Shown piece after piece: positions 27,889 to 37,120 of a stretch of 41,241 bases of DNA (positions are counted from its first letter, which is position 1; each line of letters starts with the position of its first letter). The translations under genes and the position numbers were made by a program. Location of the stretch: NCBI GenBank assembly GCA_003599745.1, contig QZJL01000052.1, positions 1 to 41,241 on the forward strand, read 5' to 3'. The notes under the pieces were generated by a model that was given only the letters and a program-made list of their open reading frames with translations, made no database searches and was not told the origin of the DNA. The stretch comes from Dehalococcoidia bacterium. GTDB taxonomy: Bacteria > Chloroflexota > Dehalococcoidia > Dehalococcoidales > SURF-40.

Positions 27889-28863
27889 TTAACCTCCATC
27901 GCAGTAAGGGCAAGCTACCGTGTGGCCTTTGGAAACTTCGACCAGAGGAGGCCATTCGTCGGTGCAGACATCCTTGGTGCAGTAGCAACGCGGGTGGAAG
28001 GGACATCCCGGTGGCCGTCTGACGAGGTCTGGCGGCTGCCCCTGGATGGGAATGAGCTTGGTCTGGCGGTCGCGGTCGAGCCTCGGGCTGCAGTTGAGGA
28101 GCATCCTGGTATAAGGGTGAAGCGGGTTGGCGAAGATCTCTTCGCAGGTGGCCTGTTCAACAATGCGGCCGGCATACATCACGTTGACCCGTTCGGCGTA
28201 CTTGGCGACCATGCCCAGATTATGGGTGATGAGCAGGATGGCGGCATTGAAACGCTGCACTACCGAATCGAGTAGTTCGAGAAGCTGCGCCTGAATCGTG
28301 ACGTCAACCGCGGTGGTGGGTTCGTCAGCGATGATAAGTCTGGGGTTACAGGAGAGCGCCATGGCAATCATCACCCTCTGGCGCATACCGCCGCTGAATT
28401 GCATGGGATATTGCTTGAGCCTTTCCGCATCGGGGATGCCCACCAGCTCCAGCAGACGGGAGGCTTCGGCATAGGCCTTTTCCTTTTCGACCACCTTGTG
28501 CTCTACCATGGTCTCGGTTATCTGTCGGCCGATGGTGAAAACCGGGTTCAGGCTGGTCATCGGTTCCTGGAAAATGACCGAGATTTTATTGCCCCGGATT
28601 TGACGTATTTCCTCCTTATTCAGTTTCAGGAGGTCTTTGCCTTCGAACATCGCTTCGCCGGCCCAGACTTTGCCGGGTGGCTCGGGGATGAGTCGCAGCA
28701 GGGACAGGGCGCTCACCGTCTTGCCGCAGCCGGACTCGCCCACCAGGGCAACGATTTCGCCGGGCATCACGTTGTAGCTGATGCCGTCAACTGCTTTTAC
28801 CGGCCCCCGCCGCGTGTCGAAGTAGGTCTTCAGGTCGCGGACTTCAAGCAGAGGTTCCGCCAT
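27889..28863 (-). CDS. oligopeptide/dipeptide ABC transporter ATP-binding protein (DppD/OppD-like)
   Basis: [62 protein letters not shown]. Confidence 0.93.
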   Translation of the reverse strand: MAEPLLEVRDLKTYFDTRRGPVKAVDGISYNVMPGEIVALVGESGCGKTVSALSLLRLIPEPPGKVWAGEAMFEGKDLLKLNKEEIRQIRGNKISVIFQEPMTSLNPVFTIGRQITETMVEHKVVEKEKAYAEASRLLELVGIPDAERLKQYPMQFSGGMRQRVMIAMALSCNPRLIIADEPTTAVDVTIQAQLLELLDSVVQRFNAAILLITHNLGMVAKYAERVNVMYAGRIVEQATCEEIFANPLHPYTRMLLNCSPRLDRDRQTKLIPIQGQPPDLVRRPPGCPFHPRCYCTKDVCTDEWPPLVEVSKGHTVACPYCDGG

Positions 28864-28934
28864 TTAGCACGCCTCCAAAACCTGGTTAAATTCAGGGCTA
28901 GCCTTGAACGCAAGGGGTATGAGGGCTAGTTGAT

Positions 28935-28962
28935 TTTATACTACACCGATAAGCGGTGTCAA
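28935..28962 (-). promoter_or_regulatory. sigma70-like promoter of the dpp ATPase pair with inverted repeat in the spacer
   Basis: Minus strand TTGACA (28962-28957), 16-nt spacer, TATAAA (28940-28935); ACACCG-N5-CGGTGT inverted repeat at 28943-28959. Confidence 0.6.
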
Positions 28963-29000
28963 CCTTTCTAGAGAACCGGCCAAATCAAGATGTATTACCC

Positions 29001-30518
29001 TTATCCCCCGATATCCGCCAAGAAACGGGCATAGTCCGATTGCATCGTCCTGATGGCGGCAATTTCCTCTTGTGTGAGCCATTTGCTTACGTCAACCGTG
29101 TCCGAGGGATAGTGCGCCCGCTGGAAGCTTGGTCTCGCGGCGTAGGGAGCGGTGGCGTCAATCGCGATGCCCTCGCCGCCGCCGGCGCCGGTGCGGGCGG
29201 CATACTCGTTGAGAACATAGCCCACAGCAGCGGAGCCGGGCGGCGCCTTGTTAAACCCGGTCTGGGTGTTAGCCCGGGTAGCGATTGCCCAGAGGATGTC
29301 ATCGGCACTGTAAATATTAACGTCGTCGTCAACCGCCAGAATTAGCCGGCTCATCGAGACCCCGAGCGCGCCGGAAAGGATGTTCTTCACGAAGCTGTCG
29401 TCGCCGGAAAAGCGCTTTTTTACCTGGTAGACCGCACCGCTGTTCGCCCTGATGCCGTAAGGGATGTTCACATCGGTGACCAGTCCTGGCGCAATGCCCT
29501 CGGCAATATCGTAAAAGCATGCTTCACGGAATGATCTGGACAGGTTCTCGGTCTCGAAGGAAGCGGCGAGGGGAGTGTAAAAAATTGGCCGGTCCTGACG
29601 ATGGGTGATAGCGGTGACCTGGAACTTGGGAGGTTTCAGCGCTTTAGCGAGGTAACCCGCCCACTCCGGGGCAAACGGCGACGCCTGGGCTTTGCCGAGC
29701 TTTTCCGCTTCATCGGTCTCGAATATTTTCTCCGGCAGGGCATAGCCTTCAATCACCCATTCGCTGTCGGCGATGGCGTAGGCGTCAACCGTTTTGGCTT
29801 TGCAGATTTCCACCGGCGCTTCCTGAAGCGCCCCGGCAATCGCCAGCTCGTCAGTGCCGTCGGGGACAACGGTGTGGATGGCGTAGGCCGCAGCCATCAT
29901 CATCACCGCCGGGGACACGCCGATGTTGATGGTCAAGGGCACGCGGCTGCCTTTAGTAAATTCGCCTGCCGCGATTTTGCCCAGGTGGGTGGCCGGGATG
30001 ATGTTAATGCTGCCCCAGTCCTTGCCCCGGAAATACATGCGCTTGAAGGAAATTTCCCAGGTTTCCTCTGCTGGATATTTTACCAGAGCTACGCCACCGC
30101 CGAGCATCGGGCCGGCATCATCCGGGGAGTGTTTGATGAGCGGGAGAGTGGTGCTGATATCAATGTTGGCGGTAATGACGATTTCCTGGGATGGCGCTTT
30201 AGAGACGATTTTAGGAGGAAGCGGAGTTTTAATAGCCCGGTGGCACTTGAACTTCAGTTTGCGGTGGTCGTCCAGGCCGAACATGGCAGCAGTGTCCTCG
30301 ATGCGGGCGAAGAGGTTACCGGCGTCCCTTACGCCCGGGTAGCCTTTGATGTTCTCGAAGAAGAAAGCCGGGCCGTTGTCCAGCTTTTTCTCGATGGCGC
30401 TGATTTCATAGACGGTGTCCACCTCATCCTTGATTTGCTTTAGCTCGCCGCGTGCCGCGAGAAAATCAATCGCCTCGCGGAAACTCCCCGGGATATGCTT
30501 AAGGCTCTCAGCACCCAT
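29001..30518 (-). CDS. UbiD family decarboxylase
   Basis: FREAIDFLAARGELKQIKDEVDTVYEIS; FFENIKGYP; KDWGSINIIPATHLG; DDDVNIYSADDILWAIATRANTQTGF. Confidence 0.9.
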   Translation of the reverse strand: MGAESLKHIPGSFREAIDFLAARGELKQIKDEVDTVYEISAIEKKLDNGPAFFFENIKGYPGVRDAGNLFARIEDTAAMFGLDDHRKLKFKCHRAIKTPLPPKIVSKAPSQEIVITANIDISTTLPLIKHSPDDAGPMLGGGVALVKYPAEETWEISFKRMYFRGKDWGSINIIPATHLGKIAAGEFTKGSRVPLTINIGVSPAVMMMAAAYAIHTVVPDGTDELAIAGALQEAPVEICKAKTVDAYAIADSEWVIEGYALPEKIFETDEAEKLGKAQASPFAPEWAGYLAKALKPPKFQVTAITHRQDRPIFYTPLAASFETENLSRSFREACFYDIAEGIAPGLVTDVNIPYGIRANSGAVYQVKKRFSGDDSFVKNILSGALGVSMSRLILAVDDDVNIYSADDILWAIATRANTQTGFNKAPPGSAAVGYVLNEYAARTGAGGGEGIAIDATAPYAARPSFQRAHYPSDTVDVSKWLTQEEIAAIRTMQSDYARFLADIGG

Positions 30519-30699
30519 CGGCCACCTCGAAAGAATGAATCGGGTAAGACGGTTGTCGAAGCACCAGAATATTTCTCGCCACTTGCCTAAATATAGCCAA
30601 ACCGGACTCTAAAGTCAACCTGCGTAGCTTTGGGTGTTAAGTCGGTCTTCGCAAAAAATGAATAAAATCGTAACCTCTGCCCCCGGCTTGTAATATGGA

Positions 30700-30728
30700 A
30701 GGAATGCCAATGGCATACCTGATATAAT
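30700..30728 (+). promoter_or_regulatory. operator-like palindrome immediately upstream of a TATAAT -10 box
   Basis: AGGAATGCCAATGGCATACCT at 30700-30720 has 9 of 10 symmetric pairs; TATAAT at 30723-30728. Confidence 0.6.
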
Positions 30729-30760
30729 CTCGGTAGAGAAGTTCCAGAGGAGGCAAGGCT

Positions 30761-30868
30761 ATGTGTCAGACGTGCCGTCGTCACCATCCTGAGCTTTACG
30801 CTGACAAACCCACCGTCAAGGTCGCGAAGGCAGATAAAGGGAAGAAAACGTCCGCCAAAAAGAAATAG
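30761..30868 (+). CDS. 35-aa small protein with CxxC motif and Lys-rich tail
   Basis: MCQTCRRHHPELYADKPTVKVAKADKGKKTSAKKK*; AGAGGAGG Shine-Dalgarno-like sequence before the ATG; promoter-like element upstream. Not in the supplied ORF list because of length. Confidence 0.55.
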   Translation: MCQTCRRHHPELYADKPTVKVAKADKGKKTSAKKK

Positions 30869-30879
30869 CAAGAAGGTTC

Positions 30880-31950
30880 TTAAGTTCCTATTCTCAGGAC
30901 TTTCGAGCCGCGGATTTGGCCGCTTTTAAGCTCGACCAGGGCTTTATTCGCCTCTGCCAGTCCGTACTCTTGAACCTCGGGTTCAAGGCGCATTTTTGCC
31001 GCTAAACCGAGGAACTCCTGGCCGTCCTGCCTCGTCACGTTGGCCACGGACTTGATTTCCTTTTCCCACCACAGGTGCTCGGGGTAGTCCAGCCCGAATA
31101 GTAAGTCTTTGTCCGCGGGCTCTTTACGGATAAGGTTGATGACAAGTCTGCCGCCCTTTTGCAGGTTTTCCAGGGCGAATAACACCGGTTTCCAGGCGGG
31201 CGTGGTGTCAATCGCACAGTCCAGTTTTTTCGGTGTCCTGTCACTGATGTCGCCGGCCCAGTCCGCGCCCAGTTGCCGGGCTAGTTCTCTTTCGGCAGGG
31301 TTGCGGCTGACGACGAAATTTTCCGAGTTGGGATACAGGAAATTCGCCATCTGGATTACCAGATGGTTGGCGGAGCCGAAACCGTAGAGGCCGAGGGTCT
31401 TGCCGTCGGCCATGCCGGTTAATTTTAACGAGCGGTAGCCAACTACTCCGGCGCACATCAGGGGGGCAACCTTGACCGGGTCACGCAGGTTTTCAGGAAG
31501 CTTCTGGGCGTAGTTTTCATTCAGCACCATATACTCGGCATAACCGCCGTCGGCGTGGCAGCCGGTGCCCTGAAATTCCTCGCACAGGTTTTCTTCCGAG
31601 TTACGGCAGAAGCGGCATTGACCGCAGCTTGAGTATAGCCAGGTGCCGCCGACTCTGTCCCCGGGTTTAAATCTGGTAGCTTTGGTCCCGACTTCAGCGA
31701 CAGTCCCCACCGGCTGGTGCCCCGGAATTACCGGCAGCTTCGGCGGTGATATTCTGCCCTCTATCTGGTCAAGTTCGGTGCGGCAGACGCCGCAGGCGGA
31801 GACCCTGATGAGAATGTCTTTCGGGCCAGGTTTCGGGATGGGCAACTCGACCAGCTCAAGCGGTTCGGTTTTCAGGGGCAGGTCTTCTATTTGCCGTTTT
31901 TTCCCCGCCACTTCGATTTCGCAGTTCTCTTTAAGGACAAGGGCTTTCAT
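30880..31950 (-). CDS. zinc-dependent alcohol dehydrogenase family protein
   Basis: SACGVCRTELDQIEGR; IPGHQPVGTVAEVG; CGQCRFCRNSEENLC structural zinc motif. Confidence 0.92.
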   Translation of the reverse strand: MKALVLKENCEIEVAGKKRQIEDLPLKTEPLELVELPIPKPGPKDILIRVSACGVCRTELDQIEGRISPPKLPVIPGHQPVGTVAEVGTKATRFKPGDRVGGTWLYSSCGQCRFCRNSEENLCEEFQGTGCHADGGYAEYMVLNENYAQKLPENLRDPVKVAPLMCAGVVGYRSLKLTGMADGKTLGLYGFGSANHLVIQMANFLYPNSENFVVSRNPAERELARQLGADWAGDISDRTPKKLDCAIDTTPAWKPVLFALENLQKGGRLVINLIRKEPADKDLLFGLDYPEHLWWEKEIKSVANVTRQDGQEFLGLAAKMRLEPEVQEYGLAEANKALVELKSGQIRGSKVLRIGT

Positions 31951-31959
31951 TCCAGTTCT

Positions 31960-32568
31960 CTAGCCGGGCATTTCTCTGTCCGGTGTGACGATAATACGCC
32001 GGAGTGGTAAGTGTCCGGTGTCTTTGCGGGGTTTGAAGATGATTGATGGCCGCAGCTCTTCGGAGTACGTAAAGCCTTCGGCATCCCTCGCCTCGCCATA
32101 CTTTACTTTCAAATCATCCAGATGGCCGGCGTCTAAAGCCTGCGTCGGGCAACTGTCAACACACACCGGCTTCTGCCTCTCTGCCCACCTTTCCCGGCAC
32201 AGGTCGCACTTCTGCACGCTGGCGTCTTCTTCCGGCCCGAACTGCGGCGCGCCGTAGGGGCAGGCTTCGAAGCATAACTGGCAGCCGTCTTTGCCCAGGC
32301 ACTTCTGGCTGTCTATGGTTACGATGCCGTCTTCCCGCTTGGTGATTGCCCCCTGCGGGCAGGCAGCAACACAGGCGGGGTTCTGGCAGTGATAGCAGGT
32401 CATCGGGAGAAAAGTAACGAATAAGTCCGGGTATCTGCCCTTCTCAACGGTCTTGACCCTCAGCCAGCAGGCCGGCCCGGCGGGCACGTCATGCCAGTCC
32501 CGGCAGGCTACCACGCAGGCGAAGCAGCCGGTACAGCGGTTCTGGTCGAAATAAAATCCGTATTGCAT
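31960..32568 (-). CDS. 4Fe-4S dicluster ferredoxin-type electron transfer subunit (DmsB-like)
   Basis: DQNRCTGCFACVVACRDWHDV; CYHCQNPACVAACPQGAI; CQLCFEACPYGAPQF. Confidence 0.93.
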   Translation of the reverse strand: MQYGFYFDQNRCTGCFACVVACRDWHDVPAGPACWLRVKTVEKGRYPDLFVTFLPMTCYHCQNPACVAACPQGAITKREDGIVTIDSQKCLGKDGCQLCFEACPYGAPQFGPEEDASVQKCDLCRERWAERQKPVCVDSCPTQALDAGHLDDLKVKYGEARDAEGFTYSEELRPSIIFKPRKDTGHLPLRRIIVTPDREMPG

Positions 32569-32570
32569 GG

Positions 32571-34727
32571 TTACTTTTTAGCCTTCTCCACCTGCACCAG
32601 GGCGGTGTTGCTGACGAATGCGCCCGCCGGTGACGTTACGTTTTTAGTGAGCACGTTGGCGCAGCCGCCGTGGTCGGCGCCGGTTTCATCGGGGTCGTAC
32701 CACGCGCCCTGGGGAACGGCGACCACCCCGGGCATTACCCTTTCCGTCACGCGGGCAGGGATTATCATTTCTCCCCGGTCATTGAATACTCTCACTATAG
32801 CTCCGTCGCCGATGCCCCTTTTTTCGGCGTCAGCGGTGTTGATGTCAACTGCCTGGGCCTGCAGCTCGCGGAGCCAGGGCAGGTTATCGAACTGGCTGTG
32901 GGCGCGCCGCCGCAGGTGCGGCGTGATTAATTGCAGCGGGTAATTTTTGGTCAGAGGGTCGTTGCGGCTTTCCCATGTTTCCAGGTATTCAGGAACAGGC
33001 GGTATCCCGGGATGGTTCATTTTGGCGGCTACCCCGGAGAAAATTTCAATCTTTCCCGAAGGGGTGGGAAATGGGTTCTTTGCAGGGGCTCCATCGGACT
33101 TGATGCGGTAGAAGCCCCGTTCTTTGAGGGTATCGAAGTACGGTAGCCCGGCTTCCTGAGATAGTCTTGCCACCATTGACCTTACCAACTCTTCGTCCGA
33201 TTTATCGTTGTAATCGCTGATGCCGAGCTTCGCCGCTAGCGCCTGGCAGATTTGTAGCTGGGACTTCGACTCCCCCAGCGGCTCGATGGCCTTATTCACC
33301 AGAGCGTAGATGCCACCGCCCGGTGGCGCGTAAAGGTCATTCCTCTCCAAGAAAGTGCAAACCGGTAATATAATATCGGCGAATCTGGCCGAGGCGGTCA
33401 TAAATTGCTCTGTCACCAGAATGAACTCCAGTTTCTGGAAAGCCCCGGCTGCCTTATTGACCTCGGCGAGTTGGTTAAGGTAATTGGTATTTGACAGCCA
33501 GAGGAGCTTGTAGTCAGCGGGATAGCCTCCGGCTTTGCCCTTGAGAATGGCATCGGCAAACAGGCTCACGTTGACCCGGGCGCTGGAGTTCACGCTGGCG
33601 CTACGGTAGGGGAGGGCGTTCCAACGCGGCGGAGCTCCGGCTTCCACCTGGTTCGGTGGACCCGGGAGCTGGGTGATAGCGGCCACTGACTTTGTTATGG
33701 GCGCTCCCCCACTCGCAGTGGCTGCGTTGCCGGTGATGGCTTCCAGGGCAAACGCCATCCGGTGGAACTGCTCACCGAAGGCGGTACGTCCGGCGGCATA
33801 ACCGGTGACAATCGCCGCCGGGCTGGTGCCGGCATACATCCGGGCTAATTCGGCGATGGTCGCCGCCGGGACGCCGCTAATATTTTCGGCCCAGGCTGGT
33901 GTTTTTTCGACACCGTCTTCGCCGCCGAGTATATATTTTTGGAACCGGTCGAAGCCAAAAGTATAAGTATCAATAAAGTGCTGGTTGGTCCGGTTTTCCT
34001 TAATTAGCACGTAGGCTATCGCGCCGAGGACGGCGGTATCGGTTCCCGGCCTTATGGGAATCCACCGGTCGGCGAGGACTGCCGCCGAGTCGGTGAACTG
34101 GGGGTCCAGGCAGATGAATTTCGTGCCGTTCTCTTTGGCTCGGCAAAGTGCCGGGGGGATTGGCGTGCCCTGCTGGGTTACCAATGGGTTCCAGCCCCAC
34201 ATAATAATGAGACGGGACTTCGGGTATTGCTCAGGGGTGTATCCCGCCGGTCTGGCACCATAAGTGATACCGCTGGCAAAGGCGAGGCCTTCGTTCGAGA
34301 TGAAGCCCCAGGGTGCGGTGTAACCGCCGAACTGGCAAAGCAGCCGGTGAAAAGCCTGCGTGTGATGGACGGCGTGAGCATCGGCCATGGAGCAGAAGTG
34401 GAGGATCGAGGCGTTGCCGTAGCTGTCCTTGACCCGCTTAAGCTCCTGTGCCACGGTTTCCAGCGCCTCGTCCCAGGATACCCTGGCAAATTCGCCGGAG
34501 CCTCTGCGCCCCGTCCTCTTGAGAGGATACAGGAGGCGGTCGGGAGCATAAACACGCTGGCGGTAGGCGCGGCCCCGGAGGCACATACGGTGGGACGTTT
34601 CGCCGTCGCCGCCGCTCTCGATGCGCACTATCCGGCCGCTGCGGACGTGCACCTTCATCTCGCAGGTACCGCCGCAGTGGCTGTTGCAGATGGTGCGGAC
34701 TATCTTTTCCTCGTGGTTTGCTTTCAC
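32571..34727 (-). CDS. molybdopterin-dependent oxidoreductase, DMSO reductase superfamily
   Basis: CNSHCGGTCEMKVHV...CLRGRAYRQRVYAPDRLLYPLKR; FARVSWDEALETVAQELKR; C-terminal molydopterin dinucleotide-binding region TPHLRRRAHSQFDN. Confidence 0.92.
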   Translation of the reverse strand: MKANHEEKIVRTICNSHCGGTCEMKVHVRSGRIVRIESGGDGETSHRMCLRGRAYRQRVYAPDRLLYPLKRTGRRGSGEFARVSWDEALETVAQELKRVKDSYGNASILHFCSMADAHAVHHTQAFHRLLCQFGGYTAPWGFISNEGLAFASGITYGARPAGYTPEQYPKSRLIIMWGWNPLVTQQGTPIPPALCRAKENGTKFICLDPQFTDSAAVLADRWIPIRPGTDTAVLGAIAYVLIKENRTNQHFIDTYTFGFDRFQKYILGGEDGVEKTPAWAENISGVPAATIAELARMYAGTSPAAIVTGYAAGRTAFGEQFHRMAFALEAITGNAATASGGAPITKSVAAITQLPGPPNQVEAGAPPRWNALPYRSASVNSSARVNVSLFADAILKGKAGGYPADYKLLWLSNTNYLNQLAEVNKAAGAFQKLEFILVTEQFMTASARFADIILPVCTFLERNDLYAPPGGGIYALVNKAIEPLGESKSQLQICQALAAKLGISDYNDKSDEELVRSMVARLSQEAGLPYFDTLKERGFYRIKSDGAPAKNPFPTPSGKIEIFSGVAAKMNHPGIPPVPEYLETWESRNDPLTKNYPLQLITPHLRRRAHSQFDNLPWLRELQAQAVDINTADAEKRGIGDGAIVRVFNDRGEMIIPARVTERVMPGVVAVPQGAWYDPDETGADHGGCANVLTKNVTSPAGAFVSNTALVQVEKAKK

Positions 34728-34891
34728 TTTTGTCTCGCCATGATGAGTGGCTGGCTTTCTTGATAAAGTAGTGCCTCGAACATCATAAAGCCCGATTAAA
34801 AGCTTGTCAAATGACCGGAAGCTATGCTTATTATCACGGCCGCTTGAAAAGGTGGTATTATTTACGTTACATCATTAGTGAGAGGTTGAAA

Positions 34892-36847
34892 ATGCAGTCG
34901 TACGGCTGGGCGGGAAAGATGCTGGGCATTGACCTGTCGTTTGGTACGGTCAGTGAAATACCCACCATGAGTTATGCCGAGAGGTTTGTCGGCGGTAAGG
35001 GCGTCGCCAGCCGCCTCTACTGGGAGCTTATAAGCAAAGACACTGCCGCCTTAAGCCCCGATAACCACCTTTTCGTAATGAACGGCCCACTGGGTGGCGT
35101 CAGAGCGGTGGCTTCTTCCCGGTGCGTTATCGCCAGCAGGTCACCGCTTACTTATCCCGAGCAGTACTGCTGCGGTAACTTGGGCGGCTATTTCGCAGCG
35201 GCTCTGAAATGGGCCGGCCTCGACGGGCTTGATATTTACGGGATGGGAAACAAGCCGGTGGTACTGCTAATTGAGCCTGGTGGCCGTTGCACTCTTGAAG
35301 ACGCCGCCGGCTTATGGGGCAGAGATGCCTTTGAAACAATCGCAACTCTCCAGGGAAAGTACGGGGCGGACGCGCCGGTGCTTGCCATCGGTGAGGCCGG
35401 TGAGCGCCGTGTCCGCTTCGCGAATATCATCGGCTCCGGCGGCGTTTCCGCGAGCAAGGGGTTTGGTGCGGTGATGGGTTCAAAAAACTTAAAGGCCATC
35501 GTTGTTAAAGCGCCGAAGGTCAATGTTCCGGTGGCGAGGCCGGATGAGTTTGAGCGTGTTGTCGCCGAGGTCAACGGGCTTACGCTCGGTGAAAGTTCGG
35601 GGCGTTATCACAACGAGGTCAAGCTCGGCGGCGTGAAGAAGGTCGCAAACGCCTATTGCTATGGTTGTCCCGGGACGTGTCGGCGAGGCTTATACCGTTC
35701 CGGTGATGGCGAAGAAGGCTACCGTATCAACTGCGCTTCGGCATTTTTCTACCGTACCTGGGAGAAGGCCAGGACTGGCGCGGGCGGGAGCGCCACTTTT
35801 CACGCAACCCAGATAGCAAATAAGCACGGTCTCTGCGCCCTTCAGTTGACCCTCCTCTGCAAGTGGTTGCCGAAAGCGGTCCGCGCCGGTGCGGTCAATC
35901 TGGCCGACCCTGCCCTAGACTATGACCGGATGGGTACCGGGGAGTGGTTTGAAGCGCTGGCGAATTTGATTGTCAGCCGCCAGGGCATTGGCGATGTGCT
36001 AGCCGAGGGGAGCCGGCGCGCGGCGCAGACCTGGGGTATCTCAGATATGCTTGAAGGCATCGTCAGTAACACCGGGGTGCTGCCCGGCGCCGGCCACGAC
36101 CCGCGCCTTTTCCTGTCGCTCGTGCCGATCTATGCCACCGAACCCAACTTCGTTACCGCTCAGGTTCACGAAGTCTCCAAGCCACTAAGGCAGTGGATGG
36201 CCTGGGCTAACAGCGATGGCAAGCGGGGGTTTTTTACCACCGAGAAACTGCGTCATATGGCAAGGTTGTTCTGGGGCGGTGAGAAAGCGGTTGAGTTCGA
36301 CTCGCCCGATGCGATGGGCGCCGCCGCCGTACATATTCAAAATCGGGCATATGCCAAAGAGAGTCTGGTTGCCTGCGACTGGTTCTGGCCGATAAACTTT
36401 TCCGGCAATGCCGAATCGGGGACCGGCGACCCGGCTCTTGAAGCTAGGCTACTCTCGGCGGTAACTGGCGAAGAAACCGGTGAAGGGGAGTATATGCGTA
36501 TCGGGGCAAGGTGTTTCAACCAGAACCGGGCAATCTATTTGCGCGAGGGACGGCGGGGCCGCCGGGACGATGTTCTTGAAGAGCGCTTCCACGATCGTCC
36601 CTTCCAGCACGCCTCCAACATTGTTTCAGCGGTCAACCCTGATTTCAGGATGCCCGGAAGCGAGGGTAAGCTGATAAGTTGCCAGGGGGCCAGGGTTGAC
36701 CGCGGGGTGTTCAGGCGTATCATGGACGATTATTATCGGGCGCGTGGTTGGGATGTTGAGACGGGGTTGCTGAGGAAGGAAGGTCTTGAAAATCTTGGCC
36801 TTACCGACCTGATACCGGAACTGGAGAAGAGTAACCTGGTGAGTTAG
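34892..36847 (+). CDS. aldehyde:ferredoxin oxidoreductase (tungsten cofactor family)
   Basis: GKMLGIDLSFGTVSE; FVGGKGVASRLYWEL; CYGCPGTCRRGLY...INCAS; start at 34892 rather than the upstream 34811 ATG. Confidence 0.92.
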   Translation: MQSYGWAGKMLGIDLSFGTVSEIPTMSYAERFVGGKGVASRLYWELISKDTAALSPDNHLFVMNGPLGGVRAVASSRCVIASRSPLTYPEQYCCGNLGGYFAAALKWAGLDGLDIYGMGNKPVVLLIEPGGRCTLEDAAGLWGRDAFETIATLQGKYGADAPVLAIGEAGERRVRFANIIGSGGVSASKGFGAVMGSKNLKAIVVKAPKVNVPVARPDEFERVVAEVNGLTLGESSGRYHNEVKLGGVKKVANAYCYGCPGTCRRGLYRSGDGEEGYRINCASAFFYRTWEKARTGAGGSATFHATQIANKHGLCALQLTLLCKWLPKAVRAGAVNLADPALDYDRMGTGEWFEALANLIVSRQGIGDVLAEGSRRAAQTWGISDMLEGIVSNTGVLPGAGHDPRLFLSLVPIYATEPNFVTAQVHEVSKPLRQWMAWANSDGKRGFFTTEKLRHMARLFWGGEKAVEFDSPDAMGAAAVHIQNRAYAKESLVACDWFWPINFSGNAESGTGDPALEARLLSAVTGEETGEGEYMRIGARCFNQNRAIYLREGRRGRRDDVLEERFHDRPFQHASNIVSAVNPDFRMPGSEGKLISCQGARVDRGVFRRIMDDYYRARGWDVETGLLRKEGLENLGLTDLIPELEKSNLVS

Positions 36848-36968
36848 CCCCCTTGCTTACCGGCAAGGAATGGGGTGCTTCCAGCGCTACAGCAAGGCTA
36901 TCAGGTGCTTCATTGGCGAAAAATAGTGCCCCGCCGCAGCCGGCGTAAAATTTCCGGTACTAACCCTC

Positions 36969-36997
36969 TTGACAATTTTTTATATATGTAATATGAT
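36969..36997 (+). promoter_or_regulatory. sigma70-like promoter of rpoB
   Basis: TTGACA (36969-36974), 17-nt spacer, TATGAT (36992-36997). Confidence 0.75.
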
Positions 36998-37120
36998 TAA
37001 CCATTGTACCATGCCTCTTGATAGAATAACACAGGTGTGTCCTTTTTTATATCACAGCCCAAGTCCATCTATTTCGCCTCAGTAGTACCCTAATTCAGCG
37101 TGAGTTTTAGGAGTGATGTT

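Noticed and set aside
29601-30443. 280-aa plus-strand ORF
   Set aside because: Antisense to ubiD-family gene; no recognisable domain.
30587-30871. 94-aa minus-strand ORF
   Set aside because: No ribosome-binding site or family signature; the opposite strand carries a better-supported promoter, RBS and micro-ORF.
36851-36868. Hairpin ccttgc-ttaccg-gcaagg after the AOR gene as terminator
   Set aside because: Short stem and no U-run on the plus strand; insufficient evidence.
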